From: Bemisia tabaci
Lineage: Eukaryota; Arthropoda; Insecta; Hemiptera; Aleyrodidae
NCBI RefSeq assembly: GCF_918797505.1
Contig: NC_092799.1
Span: 13,292,295 to 13,356,294, forward strand
Direction: 5' to 3'
Length of the DNA stretch: 64,000 nucleotides
A program made the translations under genes and the position numbers. The notes under the pieces were generated by a model. That model ran no database searches and was not told the DNA's origin. It saw only the letters and a program-made list of their open reading frames with translations. This document shows, piece after piece, positions 9,787 to 20,461 of this stretch (the stretch's first letter is position 1; the number at the start of each line of letters is the position of its first letter).

Positions 9787-9952
9787 CCATAGACCTTGTG
9801 GACTCGTTACTCAGGGATGTCATCATGGTAGAGTTGTCTGCCGGGCTTCTTATGGGAGTCGAAGAGGCGACATTGAGGGTGACGACTTGGCCATTGCTGG
9901 ACGCCACCGTCGGACTTCCGACGGAATTAGGTTCTTTGATGTCTCCGTTCAT
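9787..9952 (-). CDS. First coding exon (exon 1) of an unidentified protein
   Basis: Minus strand, ATG at 9952. It encodes 55 codons plus one base and ends at an ATGG|GTAAGC donor. The spare base plus the first two bases of the exon at 4079-4424 form a complete codon, so the two join in frame to give 170 residues so far. The peptide is Ser/Thr/Asn-rich, begins MNGDIKEPNS and has no signal or membrane segment. An upstream ATG at 9957 opens a 10-codon frame overlapping the start, a possible uORF. A TATAATTAAA-like motif lies about 85-95 bases upstream on the minus strand (around 10036-10044). Product not recognised. Confidence 0.65.
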
Positions 9953-10620
9953 TGCACATTAAGGGAATCCAGCGATTGTAGCATCAGCCGCACACACACA
10001 GTCACGATATCGCTGCACTTATCAGTTACACTCTTTTAATTATACCGCTCCGGAAACTGCGAGGTTTAGTCGCTCTCTGGCATAGTTTAATTATTTTATT
10101 CCGGAATAATTTTCACTGCACTGACTGCACTTTCATTCAAACTATGTATTTTTTAGGAAATATATGGATGGGATCCAGTCAATGATTTGCACTTCATTCG
10201 TTTGAAACTTACATCAAAACTATCTAATTATTTGCTAAGCGAAAGCTTAAAAATGCGAGTGTTAAATTTGTTCTCTGTGCCAGCAGTAGCTCCTCATTTA
10301 CAGTTGAAGTCGTGTCTGAAACATACAAGCATCGGGGAACAAAAATTATTATATAATTAATTATTATAATATTATTGTTGGTATTTTTCTTGAATTTTTA
10401 CAATGTTTGCAATTTTTGCACTCATTTTGAATGAGGAAACATCGATGATGAAGCTACCGAGTAAACCATTCCTGTCGTATGAATGGTAAGTGAGGTGTTC
10501 TACATTGGACGTTCTAGTCGGTTCATGTAACTGTACTTCTGGTTTCCGAAAACGTGTTCTTGGTCCATACGACCGAAAGCTTCCAAATTTTTGAAACATG
10601 ATACTCACGGATGACTTCAA
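9953..10620. other. 5' flank of the minus-strand gene; no other gene
   Basis: Probably contains the 5' UTR and promoter of the gene starting at 9952. AT-rich, with TTAATTATTATAATATTATTG near 10357-10378. A 133-codon minus frame (10372-10773) spans a hAT MITE and is not credible. Confidence 0.4.
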
Positions 10621-10621
10621 C

Positions 10622-10786
10622 CAGTGGCGTGGCGTGAATTGCGATACATCGATTTTTGTGCCATTTAAACCTATGTTAAAGAATCGATTGTTAAGGTGTT
10701 CATTGCGAACACCCTGTTTATCGATCCTTTTCCATAGGTTTAAATGGCATACAATCGATATATCGGAAAGCACGTCACGCCACTGG
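10622..10786. mobile_element. hAT-type MITE, family C (CAGTGGCGTGGCGTG ends)
   Basis: A palindromic MITE of about 165 bp: ends CAGTGGCGTGGCGTG and CACGTCACGCCACTG, with inverted CATTTAAACCTATG motifs and a central GGTGTTC...GAACACC. Flanks ACTTCAAC and ATTCCAAC match imperfectly as an 8-bp duplication. Sister copies at 14682 and 20462 have perfect 8-bp duplications, which supports the hAT assignment. Confidence 0.8.
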
Positions 10787-11094
10787 ATTCCAACATCTTG
10801 AGGGGTTTTCCGGAAGCGGAAAATCCCTGACCACTCGTCGTTTCCCAGAACCTAACTCCATTCCTAGGTTGAAAAATTGACTCTAACAATTCGATTTATT
10901 ACAAGAATGTACAGAAGCAGTTAGGGTCTAAAATTTTTCTAATTTTTACATGAGAAAAAATCAGCGAAACTTTCCGTAAGAAAAGCCCAAGATTCTCCTG
11001 GTAAAAATGCGATTCAAAAGGGGAAATTCGGCAGCATTGAAATATAGTTACGTTGTTTTTTGTCGAAAACGACGAATTGGCCTACGATAAAATA
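10787..11094. other. no gene recognised
   Basis: AT-rich sequence with no frame or repeat of note. Confidence 0.4.
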
Positions 11095-11366
11095 GTTTAC
11101 AATTAGGATCTACAGTTCCTAGCTTATCCGTAAAAACACTTGTGTGCACAGGGTAACTATTGGCACATACTTTGTCTCTAATCTGAGCCACAAACTGCAG
11201 TTCCCAACTGCAAAATGTAGTCCAATTGGACTGCATTTTGCAATCAGGAATTATAAATTCTCCCTCTTCTGGAAAAACACTTATGTGCTTAGGGAAACTA
11301 ATGGCACATACGTTGTTTTTAAACCGGGCTAGAATGTATAGTTCCCAACTGCAAAATGTAGTCCAA
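11095..11366. repeat. Two abutting family G MITEs
   Basis: Copy one (about 11095-11225) ends GCAAAATGTAGTCCAA and copy two (11226-11366) begins at once with TTGGACTGCATTTTGC. Both have the body motif with AAAAACACTT and the paired inverted ends. Either one inserted at the end of the other or the pair moved together. Confidence 0.65.
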
Positions 11367-11598
11367 TTAGTAAGAGGTAGAGGAGAGGAGAGGGGCTATT
11401 AAGGATCGACCTGTCTAAAAAAAATTCTTGCATCGCGGCATTTTTGCCTCGAATTCGTCTGTTTTTGGATTGTGTCTATACGTTCGAGTGAAGAATGATG
11501 AGGCCAGGAAAATGTAATATGCTTACTACAGACAGTGTCTCGTTACGGTCGCATCCAGGTTGCCTAACTTGAGGAGGAAATGGCGATTTTCGCGACCA
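11367..11598. other. left flank of Helitron
   Basis: Purine-rich stretch (11375-11396) then ordinary sequence. Base A at 11598 is the predicted left side of the A|T Helitron target. Confidence 0.4.
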
Positions 11599-11628
11599 TC
11601 CTATATATTAAAATGCAAAGTCCCGAAT

Positions 11629-12139
11629 CTTGGGGCATTAACTTTGAGAGAACCACCGGACCGATTTGCATGGGATTTTTTTTAAATGAAAGCCCCTGAG
11701 CTGTAGATTTGCAGGCTGTGATCGTTTTTTCGATTTTCTCAAATTTTCTCCCATAATTTTCTAAAATTGTCTTCGATGCATTAAAACGGAGGTCCGAATC
11801 TTTGGACGTTAACTTTGAGAGAACCACCGGACCGATTTGCATGGGTTTTTTTTTAAATGAAAGCCTGTGATCTGTAGATTTACAGGCTGTGGTCGTTTTT
11901 TCGATTTTCTCAAATTGTCTTACTTTTATCAACGAGTGAAGTTTAGCTGGGCTCAAATTTTCTCCCATTTATTCAGACTAAAGTCCGCATTTTGGGGCAT
12001 TAACTTTGAGAGAACCACCGGACCGATTTGCATGGGGTTTTTTTTAAATGAAAGCTTCTGATCTGTAGATTTGCAGGCTGTAATTGTTTTTTCGATTTTC
12101 TCAAATTTTCTTACTTTTATCGACGAGTAAAGTTCAGCT
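11629..12139 (+). repeat. Three tandem ~160-195-bp repeats in Helitron 5' region
   Basis: Each unit carries TTAACTTTGAGAGAACCACC, GGACCGATTTGCATGGG, AAATGAAAGC, a TCTGTAGATTTGCAGGCTGT-like segment and TTTTTTCGATTTTCTCAAATT. Units start near 11629, 11792 and 11985. The 134-codon minus frame over them arises from the repeat. Such arrays near a 5' end are common in insect Helitrons. Confidence 0.8.
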
Positions 12140-12436
12140 GTTTCGAGCGGTCATCTGGCCGCTACCTGCTTGCCCGTCACTAGATACCCCCCCTAGGGTC
12201 TCAGCCACCCCTCCCACCACGTTCTTTCGGCTATCTCCGTTTACTTTCGTGTAGCTTTCCTCCCACCAACCTCAAAGAAGGTTTGGGTCGCATTGTCGTT
12301 CGTCACTCACCACCCACATTCCGTCGCAATCTCTCGGCTACTCCGCTTCACCACTTCTTGATAGGCATCCTGGCGGTTTGACTGACCCTGACTTATTAAC
12401 TGCAGCGGTGCGCACACGTATTGCTAACAACATGTA

Positions 12437-14181
12437 TTGTTATGGACATTTCATTCTTATTTGTTCTTTTCTCTTTCCAACTTTGTTTCAAATTTGCTTG
12501 ATACTTCGTTTCTTCCTCTCTCTTTATTTTGTTGGTCGGTCGACTACGTTGATCGGCTTTTTGCTATTGAAAGCACATTAAGACTTCATGGATTTTCAAT
12601 ATCATCATTTGATCTTCCGGAATTGCTTCCAACTAACCTGAATCTTCAAGGGTCGGAGCCTGACTCTCCTCCCCCTAAAACTATGATTCCATGATTTCTG
12701 CCGCTAACCCAGAGCAACATCAAATTATTTCTGAAATAATTAGTCTCATCCAAAATCCATCTTACACGTGTAATGCGATTTTCATTGATGGTCCAGGAGG
12801 ATCGGGAAAAACTTTCGTTTAAGAATGTCTTACTGCGTATTGTACAAAGGAAAACTTAGACGTCATCTCCGTTGCTTGGACAGGTATCGCCGCATCGTTG
12901 CTAACTAACGGTCGGCCGGTTCATAGCAAATTCAAAATTCCTTCGGTTCTGAATGAGAATTCTGTGTCGAGTCTGACGGTTAGCTCAAGAGAGGCTGAGA
13001 CTATTCCGAAAACAACGATCATTTTTTGGGGTGAAGCTCCCATGGTTATCACGCATGCTCTGGCATGCATCGACCGACTTCTTAGAGAATGGGTAATGAT
13101 ATCCCTTTTCGAGGAAAAATTGTCGTCTAGGGTGGTGATTTTAGACAGGTTTTACCCGTTGTTCCGCATGCTTCTCGCCAAACATTGGTGCAAAATGCAA
13201 TCAAATTCTCACCACTTTGACCTCTTTCCAAAATCAGAAAACTTACTCAAAATATGAGAACTTTGCAAGACGAAGCGGAGTTTGCAAAATTTTAACTCGA
13301 AATAGGTGATGGTGTTTACCTTTCTGCTAAAAAAGGCCATGCCGGAATTCATTGATTTACCGACAAGCAGTATTACTGAAACTGATATTATTACTGAAAT
13401 TTATGGAAAAGATAGCTTCCTCATGTTCGAACGTAGATTTCACAAACTGCGCAATTCTGGCACTTAAACATAAGCATTGCAATGAAATTAACGACAAGGT
13501 TGTTGAAGTTCTTTCAGGTGTCTCTAATACGTCTTCAGTGTTAACAGGCTCATTGTAGAGGAAGAGGGAGAGGCTCTCAATTTTCCCCTCGAATTCTTGG
13601 ACAGTCTTAATCTTAGTGGCTTACCAACGCTTAAACTCACACTTTTGGAGGGGGTTTTTGTCATACTTTTAAGAAACCTCAACGTTTCTAAAGGTTTATC
13701 GAATGGTACCCGATTGATCGTCTGGAAACGTTATGAAAATTGTCTTGATTTGCAGGTCATTTCCGGCGAGAAGGCCGGTGAAAGAATTTCACTGCCAAGA
13801 ATTGATTTGTCACCTGCAGACTCCTCTCTCCCTTTCTCTTTTAAGAGGCGACAATTTCCAATTCGCATTGCGTTCTGCATGACCATCATCAAAGCTAAGG
13901 GTCAAACACTGAAGCGAGTCGGCATTTATTTACCCCAAACAGTTTCTGGCCATGGTCAACTATATGTTGCACTCTCACGAGCTACATCGTACAAAAATTT
14001 TGAAGTCCAAATTCTTCCCAAAGGCAACCGTACAAAAAACATCGTGCACAAAGAGGTGCTTCGATCTTTTATAAATCCCAAAAGCTTCATAGTCATTAGA
14101 AAATTATCAAAAAATAAAAATAAAAAAAAATTAAAAAATAACACAAAAAAAAGAAAAACTAATAATGCGAGCTTTTTATAA
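12437..14181 (+). pseudogene. Helitron PIF1-type helicase remnant
   Basis: Pieces in several frames follow the order of a Helitron helicase. The Walker A motif GPGGSGKT is at 12790-12813, with an in-frame TAA four codons later (12820). Next come LLTNGRPVHSKFKIP (from 12898) and the Walker B region, where the expected Asp is Gly (GEAP, 13030-13041). ILALKHKHCNEIND lies near 13455, LLRNLNVSKGLSNGTRLIV lies after 13660, and the C-terminal HGQLYVALSRA block is at about 13950-13985. The last intact piece is 13597-14181 (194 codons, Lys/Asn-rich tail). Multiple frameshifts, the stop and the Walker B substitution make it nonfunctional. Confidence 0.85.
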
Positions 14182-14335
14182 CATTTTTCGGTAGAATGAC
14201 AGTCTCCACCCTGTAACGCAGAGAGGCAGTTAAATTCCTTGATCTTCTGCCGCAGAATCATCATCATTATTAAATAGATTCAACTAATCGCTCCGATTCC
14301 AAATAAGCTACTGCACCACCATTGCTAGCTGTGGA

Positions 14336-14365
14336 GGGCGCCCGTAGGGCGCCCGGAGCAGCTAG
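14336..14365 (+). other. Helitron 3' terminal hairpin and CTAG end
   Basis: GGGCGCCC (14336-14343), a GTA loop and GGGCGCCC (14347-14354), then GGAGCAGCTAG ending at 14365, followed by T. The 8-bp all-GC stem 11 bases from a CTRR terminus matches the Helitron 3' signal. Confidence 0.85.
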
Positions 14366-14673
14366 TCCAATTAAAGTCGAAGCTAACTCGGGTCGTTTCC
14401 CAGCGAGATGGCAACGGAAGATAGCTGTTTTTCATTCATGGGAAGAAAGATTCCCGTGAATTGATTGCGGAACAATCACGCCCCGCGCCGCATCGCGTCG
14501 CCGTGTGCTAAGTGTGAACGCATCCTAAATCACACGTTGCCTGGCCGTAGCTGAACATTCGTTCCCTGCGGAACATGCGGTATTTTCAACTCGTGGCATG
14601 GGTCTGAAGAGGTGTGAATCTGTAAACACTCCGGAACAGTTATTCTTTAATTAGGTAGTTATGATTTTCCGGT
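14366..14673. other. no gene recognised
   Basis: Right flank of the Helitron, moderately GC-rich (14470-14530). No frame or repeat of note. Confidence 0.4.
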
Positions 14674-14681
14674 GTTGCAAT

Positions 14682-14845
14682 CAGTGGCGTGGCGTGCTTT
14701 GCGATGTATCGATTGCTCCGTCATTTAAACCTACGGAAAAGGATCGATTAACAGGGTGTTCGCAGCGAACACCTTAATAATCGATTCTTTGCCACGGATT
14801 CAAATGAGGAAATATCGATGGTCGATCATTCACGCCACGCCACTG
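14682..14845. mobile_element. hAT-type MITE, family C, with perfect 8-bp duplication
   Basis: 164 bp, ends CAGTGGCGTGGCGTG and CACGCCACGCCACTG, central GGTGTTCGCAGCGAACACC palindrome. Flanked by GTTGCAAT on both sides (14674-14681, 14846-14853). The 8-bp duplication and CAG...CTG ends are diagnostic of hAT-mobilised elements. Confidence 0.9.
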
Positions 14846-14953
14846 GTTGCAATGCCCGCGCCAGTGCTAGGTGCCAAGCTGCTCACGATTATTGAACCTA
14901 ATTTCGTCGTCCCTGTGACGTAGGGGTGCAACACCATTTCCGTAAGAGCTCAT

Positions 14954-15755
14954 GCGGGCTGATTGTTGAAATTTATAGACAAAGCGATAGACAAAGAAGA
15001 CATAAGGAGTATGGAGCGATCCTATTGGTTAATTTGGGTGGTTGCGATAGACAAAGGAGGCAGGTAATAGACTAACTAACGGCAACTCACGAGGGACCCT
15101 TCACTTAGTCCATCATTTTCTCTCTTAGTCTATAAGAACCACCTAAATTAACTAATAGGATCGCTTTATACTTATTATGTCTTCTTTGTCTGTAGCTTTG
15201 TCTATAAATTTCAACAATCAGCCTGCTGCGGGCTGAATGATAGACAAAGCAATAGATAAAGAGGACATAAGGAGTATAGAGCAATTCTATCGGTTGAAAC
15301 GAGTGGTTCTCTTAGTCTAAGGAAACCAGCGGGCCGATTATTGAAACCGATAGACAAAGCGATAGACAAAGACGACATAGTAAGTATAGAGCGATCCTAT
15401 TGGTTGACATGGTTGGTTCTTATAGACTAAGGAAGAAAATGATGGACTAACTGTCAGGTTTCTCGTGGGTTGCCGTTAGTCCATTACCTACCTCCCATGT
15501 CCATTGCCACCACCCACTTCCACCAATAGGATCCCTCCAAATCCCTTTTGTCGTCTTTGTCTATAGCTTTGTCTATCAGTTTCAATAATCGGCCCGCAGG
15601 ATGGACTAACTAAAGTGTGTCTCAAGGGTTGCCGTTAATTAGTCTACGGCCTACCTCCTTTGTCCATTGCAACCACCCGCTTCTCCCGATAGGATCCCTC
15701 TATATCCTGAAGACAAATCGCTTTGTCTACCAATTTCAAGAATCAGCCCGCAGAG
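14954..15755. repeat. Cluster of family D foldback elements
   Basis: A complete unit (14954-15226) has inverted ends GCGGGCTGATTGTTGAAATT and complement, with GATAGACAAAGAAGACATAA and its complement inside. It is followed by a partial unit (15231-15328), a second larger unit (about 15329-15599, ending CGGCCCGCAG) and a right-half fragment (to 15755). Other copies are at 34125-34398 and 42492-42765. Repeated end-to-end insertion or rearrangement is likely. Confidence 0.7.
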
Positions 15756-15774
15756 AGCATGGATTGATAAATAA

Positions 15775-15992
15775 AACAGGGCTCATTCGCTCACGTGGAA
15801 ATCGAGATACGCCCTTATACGTCAAAGGGGTGACGGTTCAAGGACCTATTTATGCTACATGGAACTATGTTGCATACAAATCCTATGGACATAGTTCCTT
15901 TTAGCATAAATATGCCCATAACATATACGAAGAACAATGTTTCCTCACTGCCAAAGTTTAAACGGTTGGACTCGGTCCTGTGTAAAACCCAG
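15775..15992. repeat. Dispersed repeat fragments (ACGTCAAAGG motif)
   Basis: 15790-15835 (TCGAGATACGCCCTTATACG then GTCAAAGGGG) matches 22300-22340 and 22975-23010. 15848-15905 is a small foldback, CATGGAACTATGTT/AACTATG... pairing with CATAGTTCC. No gene. Confidence 0.45.
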
Positions 15993-16124
15993 AATTGGAC
16001 GTATTTCTGCCAAACGGAACTATATGCATTATGACATGAGCCCTCTGAGACCCATAAGAATATATGCTTAACAGGGCTTACGCCGTAATGCACATAGTTC
16101 CGTCTGGCAGAAATACATCCAATT
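15993..16124. mobile_element. MITE, family N (TTGGATGTATTTCTGCC ends)
   Basis: Inverted ends TTGGACGTATTTCTGCC and GGCAGAAATACATCCAA, with CATGAGCCCT and AGGGCT inverted inside. A second copy is at 54863-54985. Palindromic throughout, no coding. Confidence 0.75.
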
Positions 16125-17270
16125 AGTTAACTCAAGTAATTTTGAATAGTCAGCTGTTTGAGGTTTCGGACCATTCTGCAGCTCCTGTTGCGTGACTGTC
16201 AAAATGAAGGAGCATTTAATCGCATGTGCGTGTTTCAGAGTACAAAATAAATTAAGAAAAGCGTGAGCGAGCGCTCTAGCGTTTGCGTACCTTTAAGATT
16301 GAAAGAAAAAAGTAATAGGCATTGCCATCTTTTAAACTTTCATCAGTTTTTGAGGAGCAGTTCCCCGACTGCATTGGCTGCCCCCCAAAAAACTAGTCAA
16401 CTTATAGAAAAAAAGATCTTCTTAGAATGTCAGAATATGTTAGTTAGGAAACTTCCTTCACCTTTTTGTACGCAAAGATGCGACTTGAACTTTTGAAAGT
16501 TTCATCACATTACTTTTTAAAAATCAAACAGAAATATTACATAAACTTTACATAAATTTTAGTTTTTTACGTTGCGTTTTATACAGTTTATTTCGTGTTT
16601 TGTGAATGGTATGCCCAAAAATGGGTATTTAACAAAATTTTGATACCAATTTCTTCATAATAAGTTTTTGAAACGTTAAACATACTTGGGAAACAAAAAG
16701 GGTTTTCTAACTCGTAAATTTTAATAATTTTTAACATCTTCAAGGTCAAATGTAAAAGACAATTCTACCAGAGTTGTCTTTAAAAAAATGTCGAGATTTT
16801 AAAAAGTTACTAACAGTTGTTGCTACTTTTAGCAAATATGACGGGTGTACAATCGCATTTGAGTTGCATACCTCTTGGGACTTACTGCTACTGGTTTAAC
16901 CTACGTCCCACGTATCTCGGCACGAATGCATCTAAAAAACTGCTTTGATGAGACAAGTAAACGTTTGCTTTGACAAGTGCCTGTCCACGTTAATTACCGC
17001 GGTTTCTGGCGATGGATTGCACAAATGTTTGTCTAACGTTTGTTGTAGCACGTGACCAGTCACGAGACTTAAGCTATCTCTTTTTTCTGAAGACCCGCCG
17101 ATTCCTCCGTACATAACGGTAAAAGTCGCACTGTGACTGTGAGGCAGATCGCATTCCGCATGCAGAGGGGAATCAACGAGATTTTCGAACAACGAAAACG
17201 AAACAAAGATATTCAAAAATAAGAGACATCTAAAGTGTAGAGGCGATACAGCAATTCGCGCGAGATGGAT
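16125..17270. other. no gene recognised
   Basis: AT-rich. A 130-codon minus frame (16932-17324) ends in the adjoining satellite repeat and has no recognisable content, so I do not call it a gene. Confidence 0.45.
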
Positions 17271-17279
17271 TTCGACATT

Positions 17280-17810
17280 GGATATAAAAAATGTAAGATG
17301 CGATGGCGTGAGTCGTGAACTCACAATGCTCTGCTCTATATGCTACTATAGTTTGAAGCACCATTACGAATAAGACAAACGGAAACAAACACGACACAGA
17401 AATAGAGGAAACGGATGCGCGTTTACGACGGCGCAGAGATACAACTATTCGTACTTGATGGGCGTCCGTGCTGCATCTGAGAAATTGAAGGCGCGCTGAC
17501 GCGAAGAGTGAGCTCTCAATGCTGTGCTATGTGCTGTCAATGAGGTATCGCCCAGTTTCGGGAGAAAAGTTAAAAAAGAGGCCCGAACACATCTCTCCTA
17601 ACTTCGGCTGTGTTACTCACGTAGTGCTTGAAGCACCATTACGAATAAGACGAACAGAAACAAACACAACATGGAAATAGGTGGAGGGAAAGGATCCGCG
17701 TTTACAACGGCGCAGGGATACAACTATTCATACTTGATGGACGTCCATGCTGCATCTGAAAAATTGAAGGCGCGGTGACGCGAAGCGTGAGCTCAATTTT
17801 CGACTGATTT
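17280..17810. repeat. Satellite-like repeat, second locus
   Basis: Units begin CACCATTACGAATAAGAC at 17359 and 17634 (period 275), preceded by a partial unit (17300-17358). They are clearly homologous to 5836-6480 about 11 kb away, including GATGCGCGTTTACGACGG. Confidence 0.8.
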
Positions 17811-17829
17811 CTCTCGAATGCCTATGTAA

Positions 17830-18426
17830 AGGCTGCTACTGTTAATTTTACTAGTTGAGGATGTTACACTAAATGACAGAACGTTCATTTCAACATTTGA
17901 GAGTTATTGCGCAGATTCCGGACGTCAATCCAATATCATTTTGTTCTGTGGTTCTCCTGGATGGTACGGTTTCTCGTTCAAATTCAGGATATTAGTAAAT
18001 TAATTTAAAGATGCGTTTAAGAGCGTTCATACCGTTCCTCGAGGAATCAGGTGGTTCAAGAATCACACCTATTTCTGCGAAACATGTTATACGAGTGGTT
18101 TGGTGGTCAACCGCAGTTTGAGCTTGCTTGATGGTCGGATGGATGAGAAGCCTGATTCTCTCAGATCACTGGGAGGATATCGGCAGGTTATTCAGTAATT
18201 GGCGGGAGATTATGTTCATCGAAGGGAAACCGATAGCGGAGCGGCAATTTTCCAATTTGAGTCGGAAGGAATCTATCTGACCGATAAAAAGATCAATCAT
18301 CGATCATTGATCAAAGGAGGATATGCTCCGGAATCGGGCCACAGAAGGCATCGTCGTGCCGTTTTTGTTACTCGAACGACTTCTCACTTCTTGAGCCACT
18401 GCAAAATGAGTTTACTCAAATCCTAA
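17830..18426 (+). pseudogene. Unidentified broken gene, one frame with two in-frame TAA stops
   Basis: A single plus-strand frame of 198 codons before the final TAA (18424-18426) is interrupted only at 18001-18003 and 18196-18198, both TAA. Random AT-rich DNA would give many more stops. It opens with a leucine-rich hydrophobic run (about nine residues, from 17833) and then Cys-containing sequence. Further features are the motif FCETCY at about 18073-18090, two N-glycosylation-type sequons (NHT at 18061, NRS at 18109) and a basic cluster RRHRR near 18343-18357. Hydrophobic start, cysteines, sequons and a basic cluster would fit a secreted or envelope-type glycoprotein, possibly an old viral insertion, but I cannot assign a family. 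No initiator ATG is obvious. Confidence 0.45.
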
Positions 18427-18483
18427 GCATAATTTTGTTGATAGGAGGATCTACTGGTTGGTTAATTTTCCCTTCTATCTCAT

Positions 18484-18776
18484 CAGGGTGTCTGCTAAAA
18501 CAGGCCGGTCGAAAAAAAGTACTTTTACAGTACATTCGCAAGAAATTCAGTACCTCCTCCAACAGAAAAATTCCGTACTTTTTCAGTACCTTCATTTGAC
18601 GAAATTAGAAAAATTTCAAAAATTTGAAATTGCGACAAAAATGACAAAAACTTAAAAAAAAATCCGGACCTTTTTGCGGAATTTCCGCACTTTTTCATTA
18701 CTTCCGGACCGTCCTTAAAAAAATCAGTACTACTTCCGGACTTTTCGGAAGTTCCGGACTTGTAGACACCCTGGAC
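18484..18776. mobile_element. Non-autonomous transposon (CAGGGTGTCT ends)
   Basis: Inverted ends CAGGGTGTCTGC and GTAGACACCCTG, with inner TCCGGAC/GTCCGGA and GTACTTTTNCAGTAC-like repeats. CTCAT occurs next to both ends with a 2-base offset on the right, a possible short target duplication. The 65-codon frame inside is not a gene. Confidence 0.6.
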
Positions 18777-20453
18777 TCATTTTGTTGTTCAGATTTACAT
18801 TGAAGAACGGAATCAATTTAGCAGAATGGAAAGAGAAAAACTTAGTAATTTTAGCTCAAATACTGTTAAATATTAAGTAACAATATACTGGAATAGTTCA
18901 TGATTCATACTTTTATGAGGAGAATCAATGCAAAATACTTAGTAAAATTCAAGTCAGGTTTCGAGGGACGTCTTTATTGCTAATTTTTGGCTTTTCATTT
19001 GGGTATTATTGAGCCAAAATTTCTCTATCAACATTTATATTGAGTTAATTCCAGCCAGAAGAGTGCCCTGGTTAAGACGGACTTTTTAAAAATCAAGAGA
19101 CAATCTTCGATTTAATCAAATCAAAGTAAAAATACACATTAAAAAAAAAAAAATTAAGACGTCAAGATACAGAAGAATTACTTTATTAGTAGTAGATGGC
19201 CATTTCGGGCTTCAGCTGATCTTCATAGTACGAGTGAAGGAACGAGGATTAAAATCTAAATTAAATAGTTTTTAAGAATTACCGCTAACTGAAAATGATC
19301 TTTAGCTCAGAATTACGATTTGCTACTGATAAAGTAAATATTTTACATCTTGGTGTGCTTTTTCTTCGATTTGCCTTCTGGCCTAGAGCCAAAATTCTTC
19401 TATCTATATTTCAAAATTTTTCCAGCTTAATTAGCTGACATGCACATCTCATAATGATCGAAATTTCTGAAGCATCACTCAAGTGATTACAAAATAACAT
19501 AGATTTCATTCACGAGCGTTGTGTACTAAAAGAAATTGCAGAGCTATGCTGTTACCTTCGATCAAATCGTTTGTGTTCTTTTTATCACCTGAAATTGGCG
19601 GAGGAAGCTGTAAACAAATACCACTTGTTTACTAAAACTACCGAATCTGAAGTTATCTCACTTTCGAAATGGTCGATCGGCATTCTTCGCTTCCAACAGA
19701 AAAACCGAAACAGTTTAAAATCAAAATAACGACATCGAAAGCATTAAGATTGTTTAAAATTCTTAACGATTGACGCGTGGGCACTTTGGGCACTTGCTAG
19801 CGATGAAATTAAAAACTACGCGTATTAACCCTCATTTGTTGCAGTTACTAAACAACGAACAATTGTTGTGGCTCCTGTCATTCTGAGTTTCAATCTCAGC
19901 CATCGAGTGAAATCAAATAACCTGGATCTGCTTAGATCATCAAAAGCTTGAAAGTTCAAGGTGGGAACCCCGAAACTTTCTCTTCCCGAATAAAACCTGG
20001 CGGATTAATCTCAATTGAATTCCGATATGTTAATGGGTATCATGAGCACCAGAATAACAAACTACAAAAAAATGAATTCTCGGTCAAAATTGGGGGGAAA
20101 ATGTCATCTAACTCTCATCAAGTGACACGTTGTACAGTTTAAATTGTACATGCTCCTAATTGATCTTCACTTTATAATTCTAGGCATGATTTTCAGCTTA
20201 TCCTCTAATATTGGATAAGTTGCTGACTCAAAAATCTGTCACTGTCTCCGCATTGCTGATATGATGGAATTATCCAGAGATGACGAATGATTCGAGCATG
20301 AAATTTGCTTTTCTCCATTAAAAAATCACACGTTCATTGAGGAAAAAACCTTTCATGCGCAAGATCCTGGTGCGATAATGAGATTAAGGTTTCAGGTGAA
20401 CTCGTGAGGCAAACCCTATGAGTTACCGTGAGAAAAAGGGAAGACAATTTCCT
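18777..20453. other. no gene recognised
   Basis: About 1.7 kb of AT-rich, apparently single-copy sequence with an A12 run at 19140. No long frames, splice-bounded exon or repeat seen. Confidence 0.5.
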
Positions 20454-20461
20454 TTGGCAAT

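Larger units (their letters stand above)
11599..14365 (+). mobile_element. Helitron, internally deleted, with decayed helicase
   Basis: The predicted 5' end is TCCTATATATTAAAATGC at 11599, preceded by A. The 3' end is a GC hairpin (14336-14354) followed 11 bases later by CTAG (14362-14365), then T. This fits Helitron rules: 5' TC, 3' hairpin plus CTRR, insertion between A and T with no duplication. It carries tandem subterminal repeats (11629-12139) and remnants of the PIF1-type helicase domain (12437-14181). At 2.77 kb it lacks any recognisable Rep nuclease domain and is shorter than autonomous Helitrons. The 3' end is strongly supported; the 5' end is inferred from the TC start and A/T context. 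Confidence 0.72.

Noticed and set aside
11564..11968. 134-codon minus-strand frame in the Helitron 5' region
   Set aside because: Produced by three tandem non-coding repeats; the helicase remnant is on the other strand.
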